A stretch of 22,142 nucleotides of DNA from JABWBR01 sp036741235. GTDB taxonomy: Bacteria > Bacteroidota > Bacteroidia > Chitinophagales > Saprospiraceae. A model generated the notes under the pieces. It was not told the DNA's origin and did not search any database. It was given only the letters and a program-made list of their open reading frames with translations. This document shows positions 1-6,259 of this stretch, one piece after another. Location of the stretch: positions 1 through 22,142 of the forward strand of contig DAINSQ010000080.1 in the NCBI GenBank assembly GCA_036741235.1, in the 5' to 3' direction. The position numbers and the translations under genes were made by a program. Each line of letters starts with the position of its first letter. Position 1 is the first letter of the stretch.

Positions 1-54
1 GCGGAGCATCCGTTTTATCATAAGGCGGTAGACCTGCAAGGCAAAGTGAAGTAA
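1..54 (+). CDS. C-terminal fragment of an unidentified protein
   Basis: Frame 1 is open from the window edge to a TAA at 52-54 and gives 17 residues ending in DLQGKVK. It is probably the end of a gene whose body lies to the left, because apaG converges on it 16 bases later and no other gene explains this stretch. Too little is visible to name a family. A chance open frame of this length is possible. Confidence 0.4.
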   Translation, partial: AEHPFYHKAVDLQGKVK

Positions 55-70
55 TGTCAGGCTGACTTAA

Positions 71-457
71 TTAATTTAATATCTGCGGGGCAATCAGCAC
101 AAAAGAAGGAATATTTACCAAAAAAGACTGCTGGTCGGAAGGGCGGGTCATGAGGTAGGCGCCCTGCATCTTGCCGATAGGCGTATAAAACTGGCACCAG
201 GAGGCATAAGAATAGTACTCACCGGGTTGAATAACCGGTTGTTGGCCCACCACGCCTTCTCCCTCCACTTCTCGAACAATGCCGAATGAATCCCAGATAT
301 GCCAATGACGGCGCATCAATTGTACTTCTTCCCTGCCCATATTCTCAATAGTAATATGGTAGGAGAAAATGAACTTCGACTCCAGAGCATTGGAATACTC
401 GGGCTCGTAGCGCGGTTCTACGCTGATTTTGATGCCGTTTGTGATGAGCGTATTCAT
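71..457 (-). CDS. apaG: ApaG-domain protein
   Basis: ApaG is a small fibronectin-type III-like beta-sandwich protein. In enterobacteria it is linked to Co2+/Mg2+ resistance and diadenosine tetraphosphate metabolism, but its biochemical role is unsettled. The 128-residue product has the usual family length and the family pattern: the ISVEPRYEPEYS start, the central HWHIWDSFG, the glycine loop VEGEGVVGQQPVI, and the GKMQGAYLM end. The start was placed at the ATG reading MNTLITNG; a longer frame upstream would run into gmk. It lies 10 bases behind gmk on the same strand, so it is probably the last gene of a yicC-gmk-apaG operon. The family is clear; the function is inferred only from the name. 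Confidence 0.9.
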   Translation of the reverse strand: MNTLITNGIKISVEPRYEPEYSNALESKFIFSYHITIENMGREEVQLMRRHWHIWDSFGIVREVEGEGVVGQQPVIQPGEYYSYASWCQFYTPIGKMQGAYLMTRPSDQQSFLVNIPSFVLIAPQILN

Positions 458-467
458 GGAAAATTGG

Positions 468-1037
468 TTAATCGACTTTGCCAAAAAAGTCTTGTACCAC
501 CTGTTCGGCCTGCCGCAGGGCATTGTCCAGTATATCGTTAACGATCACGACCTCGAATTTGTTCTCGTATGCCAGTTCTTCGTCGGCGCGGGCCATGCGT
601 TTACGCAGGCTTTCCTCCGACTCTGTGCGGCGCGCACGCAAGCGCTCGAGCAGGGCCTCGCGCGAAGGCGGTTTGATAAAGATTGACAGCGAATTGTGGG
701 GGTAAGTTCTTTTGATATTCAGGGCGCCTTTCACGTCGATATCAAAAACGATATGTTTGCCATGCGCCCAGAGGCGTTCCACTTCGCTTTTCAGCGTGCC
801 GTAATATTGATTTTCATATACTTCCTGCCATTCCACAAAAGCGTCTTCCACAATTTTCTGCTTAAACTGGTCGATACTGATGAAATAGTAGTCGCGCCCG
901 TCTACCTCATGGGGTCTTCTGCCTCTCGTAGTGGCCGATATAGAGAAGGCCAGATGTTCGAATTTATCGAGCAAATGGCGCATGATCGTCGTTTTGCCTG
1001 CCCCTGAGGGGGCTGTAATAATCAAAAGTTTACTCAT
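468..1037 (-). CDS. gmk: guanylate kinase
   Basis: This cytosolic enzyme phosphorylates GMP (or dGMP) to GDP with ATP and is essential in purine nucleotide supply. The 189 residues match the normal length. The P-loop APSGAGKTT lies at residues 9-17. It is followed by the GMP-binding region (TTRGRRPHEVDGRDYYF, about 37-53), the DIDVKGALNIK segment near 100, and the lid region rich in arginine (RARRTESEESLRKRM). It starts 38 bases after yicC and ends 10 bases before apaG. The yicC-gmk pairing is a common bacterial gene order, which supports all three calls. Nothing is odd about the sequence. Confidence 0.97.
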   Translation of the reverse strand: MSKLLIITAPSGAGKTTIMRHLLDKFEHLAFSISATTRGRRPHEVDGRDYYFISIDQFKQKIVEDAFVEWQEVYENQYYGTLKSEVERLWAHGKHIVFDIDVKGALNIKRTYPHNSLSIFIKPPSREALLERLRARRTESEESLRKRMARADEELAYENKFEVVIVNDILDNALRQAEQVVQDFFGKVD

Positions 1038-1075
1038 AACTAACTGCTGATATCAAACCTGGTATTTCCTGACTG

Positions 1076-1951
1076 CTACACCGAATTAGCCACCTGTTCC
1101 TTGATCTTCTCCAGCTCGTCTTTCATCGTCACCACATAGCGCTGAATTTCTGAAGAATAGGCTTTAGCGCCCAGGGTATTGATTTCGCGGCCCATTTCCT
1201 GGCTGATAAAGCTGAGCTTGCGGCCCTTCGACATCACCTGCTGGTCGAGTTCTTCGAGGAAATACTTGCAGTGTTGTTCGAGTCGCACCTTCTCTTCTGT
1301 AATATCAATTTTTTCCAGATAAAACAACACCTCCTGCTCGAAGCGGTTTTCATCCACATTCTCTTTGCCCAGGAACTCCTCCAGATTTTGGTTGAGTCGT
1401 TGGCGCAGGCGGGTAACGCGTTCGCCCTCGTGGGGGTTGATTTGCTCGAGCAGCGACATAATATTATGGATGCGCAGGCGCAAGTCGGATTCCATAGCGC
1501 CGCCTTCAGCCAGGCGAAACTGGTCGAAGTGGGCCAGCGCCTGATCGAGCGTATCGGTTACGGCTTGCCACTCCGCTTCATCAATCGACTCGCTTTCGGA
1601 GACTACCACATTGGGCATACGAACGATTGTCTGCATAATATCGCCGGTATCGATTTGCAGTTCGTCGGCAAGTTGGCTAAGTTCCTGGTAATAACGGCGG
1701 AACAAACCTTTATTGAGGCTTACTTCGTCGTCGCCCTGAATGGATTTAATCTCGAGCGACATTTCAATTTTGCCGCGTTCGAGGCGGTCCATCAATACCC
1801 GGCGCAAGTCGGTTTCCCGTTCGCGGTAGTTGATAGGCGTTTTGAGTTTGACGTCGGTAAACTTGCTGTTGAGCGATCTGATTTCAATGGTTATCACTTT
1901 CTCACGGAAGGGTTGCGACACCCTTCCATAACCCGTCATTGACAAGAGCAT
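1076..1951 (-). CDS. yicC: YicC/YloC family endoribonuclease
   Basis: Members of this family (E. coli YicC, B. subtilis YloC) have been reported as RNA endonucleases. The protein is 291 residues when started at MLLSMTGYGR, which matches the family's conserved N-terminus (typically MIxSMTGxGR). A longer open frame reaches 2128, but those extra residues overlap the promoter region and look non-coding. The N-terminal YicC-like domain contains IEIRSLNSKFTDVKLK. The C-terminal DUF1732 domain holds the family signature RKLSFISQEMGREINTLGAKA near the end. It is probably the first gene of an operon with gmk and apaG. A promoter-like TATCTTTG lies about 45 bases upstream of the start. Confidence 0.92.
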   Translation of the reverse strand: MLLSMTGYGRVSQPFREKVITIEIRSLNSKFTDVKLKTPINYRERETDLRRVLMDRLERGKIEMSLEIKSIQGDDEVSLNKGLFRRYYQELSQLADELQIDTGDIMQTIVRMPNVVVSESESIDEAEWQAVTDTLDQALAHFDQFRLAEGGAMESDLRLRIHNIMSLLEQINPHEGERVTRLRQRLNQNLEEFLGKENVDENRFEQEVLFYLEKIDITEEKVRLEQHCKYFLEELDQQVMSKGRKLSFISQEMGREINTLGAKAYSSEIQRYVVTMKDELEKIKEQVANSV

Positions 1952-1972
1952 ATACAAGATTTTGATTGGATA

Positions 1973-2002
1973 GCCGGCAAATGCCGGCGCCCCGCAAAGA
2001 TA
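1973..2002 (-). promoter_or_regulatory. putative yicC promoter -7 box with adjoining palindrome
   Basis: On the minus strand, 2002-1995 reads TATCTTTG, an exact match to the Bacteroidota sigma-A -7 element TAnnTTTG. No clear -33 TTTG is visible at the usual distance. Just downstream, at 1973-1988, lies a perfect palindrome, GCCGGCA-AA-TGCCGGC. It would fall at or just after the predicted transcription start, where it could be an operator or a 5' hairpin of the mRNA. The function is inferred from position only. Confidence 0.4.
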
Positions 2003-2137
2003 ACTATAACAAGCGATTGAGAAAATTACAGAAATAAAATGGTCTTTTATTTTCTTATTACGGGTAAAATATAGAAATTTGCAACTCGTTTTTAGAACCG
2101 ACTTGACATATAACTTACTATAAACCAATTAATAGCG

Positions 2138-2452
2138 ATGAGAAAAGCTGATTTGGTAGCCGCCATTTCCGAGAAGACTGGCGTACCCAAAGTTGATGTA
2201 TTGGTTGCTTTAGAGACCTTTTTTAAGGAAGTCAAACTATCGCTTGCCCAGGGTGAGAATGTGTATATACGCGGTTTCGGCTCGTTTATCATTAAGAGAA
2301 GAGCCAAAAAGATAGGCCGTCACATTAAAAAGAACCAGGCTATTGAAATCCCCGAGCATTTCATACCTGCCTTCAAACCTGCCAAAGTGTTTGTTGAGCA
2401 AGTAAAGGACAACGTTACGTCCCTGCCCGAGGATGAAGGTGAAGATGATTGA
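2138..2452 (+). CDS. HU family DNA-binding protein
   Basis: HU/IHF proteins are small histone-like dimers that bend and compact DNA. The 104-residue product carries the family fold: the dimerising helices MRKADLVAAISEKTG, the GFGSF turn, and the DNA-binding arm with RRAKKIGRHIKKNQ where other HU proteins have RxGRNPxTG. The segment ending IPAFKPAKVF closes the domain. An acidic tail, DEGEDD, extends past the usual 90 residues. It starts a plus-strand cluster (HU, TPR protein, tiny basic protein, RNase E/G). It is divergent from yicC, and the two share 186 bases of upstream DNA. Whether it is HU-like or IHF-like cannot be decided by eye. Confidence 0.93.
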   Translation: MRKADLVAAISEKTGVPKVDVLVALETFFKEVKLSLAQGENVYIRGFGSFIIKRRAKKIGRHIKKNQAIEIPEHFIPAFKPAKVFVEQVKDNVTSLPEDEGEDD

Positions 2453-2481
2453 TACTTCTGTAAAGCCATAAAAAGGCGTTC

Positions 2482-3264
2482 ATGACCAGATTACAGCTCT
2501 CTATTGTTGCATCAGCGATTGCGCTGTTCTTTGTGCTGTATTTTGGCTGTGAAACGCAACCGAAGCAGCAACAGCTACTCGAAAAGTCGAGAGCTCTCGC
2601 TGCTGAGCGTACGGATGCCGGCGCAATGATTGAAGAAGCTTTTGCAAGGCTGAAACCTGCCGAGCGCAGCGCCATTCAGGAACTGGCAAGCAAGGCCGAA
2701 GCGGCCGTTGGCGATACGGCTGCGGCCCCTGATTTGTACAGGCAACTTTCCGGTCAATGGTATCAACTCGGCTTCCAGGCAATTGCAGGTCACTACGCCC
2801 AACGCGTAGCGGAACTGATCAACGACGACGAGTCCTGGTCGATTGCAGGCACTACTTATCTGTTGTGCTTCCAACAATCACAGGAGGAGAAAAGCAAGTC
2901 GTACTGCCTGCCGAAAGCCATAACAGCTTTCGAAAACGCCATTTCGCTGGCGCCGGATAATGTGACGCACCGGGTTAATCTCGCGTTGTGTTATGTCGAA
3001 AGCCCGCCACAGGATAACCCGATGAAAGGTATCCTGATGTTGCGCGATCTCAATACGCGTTACCCCGGTAATCTAGCCGTGCTCAATCAACTGGCCCGGC
3101 TGGCCATCAAAACCGGCCAATACGACCGCGCCGTCGAGCGCCTGCAAGAAGCGCTGAGCATCAATCCCAACGACGCCAACGCCAACTGCCTGATGGCGCT
3201 GGCATTGGAGGAATCGGGAAAAACCGAAGCAGCGGCGCCGTATGCTTTGAAATGTACTAGGTGA
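2482..3264 (+). CDS. membrane-anchored or lipoprotein TPR protein
   Basis: TPR proteins are helical scaffolds for protein contacts. Residues 1-22 form a hydrophobic signal/anchor segment followed by Cys23 (VLYFGC), which could be a lipidation site, although Tyr and Phe at -3 and -2 make a poor lipobox. The last third has clear TPR units (AITAFENAISLAPDN at about 153-167, then AVERLQEALSINPNDAN). The middle is less regular and helical. It follows HU by 29 bases and is probably cotranscribed with it. Its TGA stop at 3262-3264 lies inside the first unit of a large repeat array. The partner is unknown; neighbouring RNase E/G and a ribosome-like peptide hint only weakly at an RNA-related context. 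Confidence 0.8.
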   Translation: MTRLQLSIVASAIALFFVLYFGCETQPKQQQLLEKSRALAAERTDAGAMIEEAFARLKPAERSAIQELASKAEAAVGDTAAAPDLYRQLSGQWYQLGFQAIAGHYAQRVAELINDDESWSIAGTTYLLCFQQSQEEKSKSYCLPKAITAFENAISLAPDNVTHRVNLALCYVESPPQDNPMKGILMLRDLNTRYPGNLAVLNQLARLAIKTGQYDRAVERLQEALSINPNDANANCLMALALEESGKTEAAAPYALKCTR

Positions 3265-3430
3265 AAGGGTTATAAGGGGTTATGAAGGGTGATGAAAGGT
3301 TTATGAAGGTTTATGAAGGGTGATGAAAGGGTATGAAGGGTTACAATCCCTCATTCCCCCTCATAACCCCTCATTCCCCCTCATAACCCCTCATCACCCC
3401 TCATCACCCCTCATCACCCCTCATAACCCC
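3260..3430. repeat. inverted array of about 8 + 8 decamers
   Basis: The right arm, 3351-3430, is eight exactly phased 10-base units of the form TCAT-nn-CCCC, with nn being TC, AA or CA. The left arm, about 3260-3340, is roughly eight units of the reverse-complement kind (TTATGAAGGG, TGATGAAAGG, TTATAAGGGG) with one phase slip. A short centre, TTACAATCCC, separates them. Single-stranded, it would fold into a very long imperfect hairpin. The upstream gene's stop codon is in the first unit. Units are too short and have no unique spacers, so it is not a CRISPR array. Confidence 0.95.
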
Positions 3431-3439
3431 TTTTTTTTT
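3260..3439 (+). terminator. possible giant intrinsic terminator
   Basis: On the plus strand the decamer array gives a G-rich arm, a C-rich arm and then an unbroken run of nine T at 3431-3439. This is the layout of a Rho-independent terminator with a stem of up to about 80 bases. It would end HU-TPR transcripts. The next start codon is only 23 bases after the T run, which leaves no room for an ordinary promoter. Either termination is partial or the next gene's promoter lies within the array. Confidence 0.5.
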
Positions 3440-3462
3440 CATACTACTTAAAAGGAATTATT

Positions 3463-3558
3463 ATGCCTTGTGGAAAAAAGCGGAAGCGGCACAAGATTGC
3501 CACGCACAAACGCAAAAAGCGACTGCGTAAGAATCGTCATAAGAAGAAGAACCGATAG
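3463..3558 (+). CDS. tiny, very basic ribosomal-type protein (31 aa)
   Basis: The frame encodes 31 residues beginning MPCGKKRKRHKIATHKRKKR, with more than half Lys, Arg or His. Very similar small proteins occur between HU/TPR genes and RNase E/G in Bacteroidota; I recognise the pattern but cannot name it securely. The composition suggests an rRNA-binding ribosomal protein. A Bacteroidota-specific ribosomal protein, bL38, has been described from Flavobacterium ribosomes, but whether this is it needs a sequence comparison. AAGGA at 3452-3456, six bases before the ATG, is an unusually good ribosome-binding site for this phylum. A hairpin follows the gene. Confidence 0.75.
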   Translation: MPCGKKRKRHKIATHKRKKRLRKNRHKKKNR

Positions 3559-3564
3559 GTGAAC

Positions 3565-3600
3565 GGGGATACCGGTAGAGACAACAATACCGGTATCTCC
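3565..3600 (+). terminator. hairpin after the small basic gene
   Basis: The bases at 3565-3577 (containing GATACCGGTA) pair with 3588-3600 (TACCGGTATC) in a 12 of 13 base-pair stem with a 10-base loop. Only a weak T-rich stretch follows (TGTTTTTG, after TACCCCC), so it may be a partial terminator or an mRNA stabiliser. It lies seven bases after the stop of the 31-residue gene and about 90 bases before RNase E/G. Confidence 0.55.
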
Positions 3601-3692
3601 TACCCCCTGTTTTTGTCTGGCATAATCCGGATTGTTGGCCGTATGCGCAACAGTCTGGATTCTCTGCTTTTGGCGATCAACAAAATAACCCT

Positions 3693-5243
3693 GTGGAAAA
3701 AGAACTTATTATCAATGCAACGCCCACAGATGTAGAGATAGCGCTCCTTGAAGACGGAAAACTCGTTGAACTTCACTACCAAAAGACCAACAACAATTTT
3801 TCTGTAGGCGACGTCTTTCTCGGCAGAATCAAAAGGCTGATGCCGGGGCTTAATGCCGCTTTTGTGGATATCGGCCACAAAAGGGATGCTTTTTTACATT
3901 ATACCGACCTTGGACCCAAACTGCGCTCGCTGGCCAAATATACCAACGGGGCGCTCTCCGGCGATATCGCCACCCATCGGCTCGATAATTTTAAATTCGA
4001 ACCCGAAATTATCAAAACAGGCAAGATTGATCAGGTACTGGCCAAGCGACAACAACTGCTGGTGCAAGTCCTCAAAGAGCCTATTTCTACCAAAGGCCCG
4101 CGCCTGAGCTGCGAAATTACTATCCCCGGCCGTTACCTGGTGCTTACCCCGTTTTCAGATGTAGTGGCCGTCTCCAAAAAAATTGCCAACAACGAGGAGC
4201 GCAAACGACTCCAACACCTTGTAGAGAGCATTAAACCCAAAAATTTCGGGGTCATCGTGCGCACCGCGGCGGAAGGCAAAAAAGTGGCTGACCTGCACGA
4301 GGAACTCAATTTTATGATGCAAAAGTGGGAAGACATCTTCCTGCAACTCAAAACCGCCAAGGCCCCAGCCAAATTACTCAGCGAACTCGACAAAACTTCG
4401 AGTATCCTGCGCGACCTGCTCAGCGATACTTTTACCCGCATTGTGGTAAATGACAAACAGCTCTACCAGAATATCCGCAATTACCTCGGCTCTTTTTCCC
4501 CCGAACAACTCAAGATCGTTACGCTCTATAAGGGTACCAAACCTATTTTTAATAACTACGGCGTTACCCGGCAAATCAAGTCGTCTTTCGGCAAAACCGC
4601 TACCATGCCAAGCGGCGCCTATATCGTCCTTGAGCATACCGAGGCTATGCACGTTGTGGACGTAAACAGCGGCCACAAGATGCAAAGCGGCAACCAGGAT
4701 GAAGCCGTGCTCAATGTCAACCTCGAAGCCGCCGAAGAAATTGCCCGCCAAATGCGCCTGCGCGATATTGGCGGTATTATCATTATTGACTTCATCGATA
4801 TGAAAAATCAGGACCACAAAAAGGAACTGATGAAGCAGATGAAGCAATTTATGAAAAAAGACAGGGCCCAACACACCATTCTCCCGCTGAGCAAGTTCGG
4901 ACTGATGCAGATTACCCGCCAACGAGTGCGCCCCGAGGTGACGATCAATACCGCCGAGGTGTGCCCCACTTGCAACGGCACAGGCAAAATCAATGCCTCT
5001 ATCCTGATTACCGATGAAATTGAACGCGATCTCAATTTTATTAACCAATCACACCCCAAAAATAAACTCAAACTGCATGTTCCCCCCTATGTGGCGGCTT
5101 ACCTCAAGCAAGGCTGGCCCAGCAGACAGATGAAGTGGTTGATGCAGTATTATAAGTGGATTCATATCTATCCCGATAATGACTACGGCCTGACGAATTA
5201 CCGCTTTTTTGACGGAAATGACGATGAGATACGCTTGAATTGA
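3693..5243 (+). CDS. rng: ribonuclease E/G
   Basis: This is a single-strand endoribonuclease that processes 5S/16S rRNA precursors and starts mRNA decay. The 516 residues match RNase G and the catalytic half of RNase E; the long RNase E scaffold tail is absent. The S1 RNA-binding region lies near 37-120, beginning VGDVFLGRIKRLMPGLNAAFVDIG. The metal-binding acidic residues sit in HVVDVNSG (Asp323) and IIIDFIDM (Asp366). The zinc-link CPTCNGTG has Cys424 and Cys427. The start is a GTG, giving MEKELIINAT, which fits the family's start; no in-frame ATG was found nearby. The TGA stop is the first three bases of the 5241-5427 repeat array. Role and family are certain; rng versus rne naming is a convention. 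Confidence 0.96.
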   Translation: MEKELIINATPTDVEIALLEDGKLVELHYQKTNNNFSVGDVFLGRIKRLMPGLNAAFVDIGHKRDAFLHYTDLGPKLRSLAKYTNGALSGDIATHRLDNFKFEPEIIKTGKIDQVLAKRQQLLVQVLKEPISTKGPRLSCEITIPGRYLVLTPFSDVVAVSKKIANNEERKRLQHLVESIKPKNFGVIVRTAAEGKKVADLHEELNFMMQKWEDIFLQLKTAKAPAKLLSELDKTSSILRDLLSDTFTRIVVNDKQLYQNIRNYLGSFSPEQLKIVTLYKGTKPIFNNYGVTRQIKSSFGKTATMPSGAYIVLEHTEAMHVVDVNSGHKMQSGNQDEAVLNVNLEAAEEIARQMRLRDIGGIIIIDFIDMKNQDHKKELMKQMKQFMKKDRAQHTILPLSKFGLMQITRQRVRPEVTINTAEVCPTCNGTGKINASILITDEIERDLNFINQSHPKNKLKLHVPPYVAAYLKQGWPSRQMKWLMQYYKWIHIYPDNDYGLTNYRFFDGNDDEIRLN

Positions 5244-5427
5244 TGTGCTGATTAGTTAATGTGCTGATTAGTTAATGTGCTGATTAGTTAATGTGCTGAT
5301 GTGCTGATTAGTTATTATTATTTAATTATCAGCAAATTAGCACATCAGCAAATTAGCACATCAGCAAATTAGCACATCAGCACATCAGCAAATTAGCACA
5401 TCAGCACATCAGCAAATTAGCACATCA
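5241..5427. repeat. inverted array of 8/16-base units between convergent genes
   Basis: The left arm is built from TGATTAGTTAATGTGC (three copies) and TGATGTGC (two copies), ending in a further partial unit. The right arm is built from TCAGCAAATTAGCACA (five copies) and TCAGCACA (two copies) plus a final TCA. The arms meet at an AT-rich centre near 5310-5329. Their common core, ATCAGCACAT, is inverted between arms, so the region can fold back on itself. The RNase E/G stop TGA is the first triplet and the RidA-family stop is the last triplet. It probably acts as a two-way transcription end, but there is no strong T run. Confidence 0.95.
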
Positions 5428-5844
5428 AACCCAGGCAATACACTTCAGCTCAATTGCAATGGGAGTAGGCAATGAGGTGATGCCCACTGTAGTCCGGCAA
5501 GGTTGGTTTTCTTTGAAATATTCAGCATAGATGCGGTTATAGGTATGAAAATCGCGCTCCATATTGGTAAGAAAGACCGTCACATCGACCAGGTTCTCCC
5601 ATTTGGCGCCGCTTGCCTCAAGTACCGCACGCACATTGCGAAATACCGAGTGGCACTGCGCCTCAAAATCAAAAGCTGTGAAATTGCCGGCGGGGCTGCG
5701 CTGGAGGCCGGGAATGTCGTTGGTTTGGGGGTCGCGCGGACCGATACCCGACAGGAACAGCAGATTGCCTACACGGCGCGCATGCGGGTAGACGCCCACA
5801 GGAGGGGGCGCCTGACTGGTATTGAATGATTCGTTGTGCGTCAT
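5425..5844 (-). CDS. RidA/YjgF family deaminase
   Basis: RidA-type proteins are small trimers that hydrolyse reactive enamine/imine intermediates. A related branch contains 2-aminomuconate deaminase of tryptophan or 2-nitrobenzoate breakdown. This 139-residue protein has the family landmarks: FLSGIGPRDP near 30, LVDVTVFLTNM in the middle, the substrate arginine in PCRTTVGI, and the glutamate in IAIELKCIAWV at the end. The N-terminal PPPVGVYPHARRVGNLLF recalls the 2-aminomuconate deaminase branch more than classic RidA, but this is only an impression. It stands alone: it converges with RNase E/G, and upstream lies a gene-free region with a hairpin and a promoter-like box. Its stop codon is provided by the repeat array. 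Confidence 0.88.
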   Translation of the reverse strand: MTHNESFNTSQAPPPVGVYPHARRVGNLLFLSGIGPRDPQTNDIPGLQRSPAGNFTAFDFEAQCHSVFRNVRAVLEASGAKWENLVDVTVFLTNMERDFHTYNRIYAEYFKENQPCRTTVGITSLPTPIAIELKCIAWV

Positions 5845-5871
5845 AAAGCGTTGTTCTGGGCATTGGCGCCG

Positions 5872-5946
5872 GCCGGTTTGGTTATTGTTTGGTTAAAATA
5901 TCAACCAACCGGCAGCTCCATCCGTTATAGAGGAAAAGCAAAGTTA
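5872..5946 (-). promoter_or_regulatory. putative promoter and 5' hairpin of the RidA-family gene
   Basis: On the minus strand, 5946-5939 reads TAACTTTG, an exact TAnnTTTG -7 box; a -33 box is not evident. Transcription would start near 5932 and leave a leader of about 90 bases. Within it, 5872-5883 (GCCGGTTTGGTT) pairs with 5903-5913 (AACCAACCGGC) with one bulged base, so the leader carries a stable hairpin. Confidence 0.4.
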
Positions 5947-6029
5947 ATAAAACTACAGATGAATTGAGGCGATTGGCAGTCAGGCATGTGCAAAAGCGCG
6001 CAACTGAAAAAAAACAAAAAAAAATCTTG

Positions 6030-6037
6030 TAACTTTG
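6030..6037 (+). promoter_or_regulatory. putative -7 promoter box
   Basis: TAACTTTG matches the Bacteroidota -7 consensus exactly. An A-rich stretch precedes it, and no good TTTG is found at -33. It would drive transcription of the candidate small RNA and possibly the permease gene beyond. The same octamer occurs on the opposite strand at 5939-5946, so the two boxes form a divergent pair. Confidence 0.4.
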
Positions 6038-6042
6038 TGACT

Positions 6043-6228
6043 TCCTGAAAAACCGGCGTCATAAAGACAAAAGAACAAAACAACCGGCAACAGTTGCCAG
6101 TTCAAAGCGAGGAGAAAAGGTAAAGAAAAGTGGCTGACAGGTCTTCTCCTCCTCACGAGCAAGGTTTTCATGATATGAATATGGGTTTTAGGTGTTTTTT
6201 ACCGGGGGGCTTTTAGCTCCCCTTTTTT
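6043..6228 (+). ncRNA. candidate structured small RNA or attenuating leader
   Basis: This gene-free stretch is bracketed by a promoter-like TAACTTTG and a strong intrinsic terminator, implying a transcript of about 185 bases. Inside are a small hairpin GGCAA-CAG-TTGCC (about 6089-6101) and a stem GAGGAGAA (about 6109) pairing with TTCTCCTC (about 6143), which encloses an A/G-rich loop. I see no tmRNA, SRP RNA or RNase P signature. A 13-codon frame, 6175-6216 (starting MNMGFRCF), ends inside the terminator stem, so a leader-peptide attenuator for the permease is an alternative. Both readings are inference. Confidence 0.35.
6204..6228 (+). terminator. intrinsic terminator
   Basis: GGGGGGCT at 6204-6211 pairs with AGCTCCCC at 6215-6222 (eight pairs, one G-U) around a TTT loop and is followed by six T. 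It is the clearest Rho-independent terminator in the window. It stands only about 30 bases before the permease start codon, with no plus-strand protein gene upstream of it. Confidence 0.85.
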
Positions 6229-6259
6229 GTTTATTTTGCATCCATAATCGATTGGATGT

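Noticed and set aside
1271..1942. 223-residue frame on the plus strand inside yicC
   Set aside because: It is the antisense shadow of a well-supported gene and shows no family motifs; the long frames opposite metG, RNase E/G and the AAA+ gene were rejected for the same reason.
2103..2125. E. coli-type sigma-70 promoter (TTGACA ... TATAAA) before HU
   Set aside because: The spacing is only about 11 bases, and this phylum uses a different consensus.
1952..2128. N-terminal extension of the yicC frame to 2128
   Set aside because: The extra 59 residues precede the conserved MLLSMTGYGR start, cover a promoter-like box and a palindrome, and have no family counterpart.
3260..3430. CRISPR array
   Set aside because: Units are 10 bases with no unique spacers, the arms are inverted, and no cas gene is present; the same holds for the arrays at 5241 and 22090.
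5980..6171. 63-residue minus-strand frame in the gene-free region
   Set aside because: Its composition (poly-Phe and Arg runs) reflects A-rich intergenic DNA; it lies opposite the candidate RNA and resembles no known protein.
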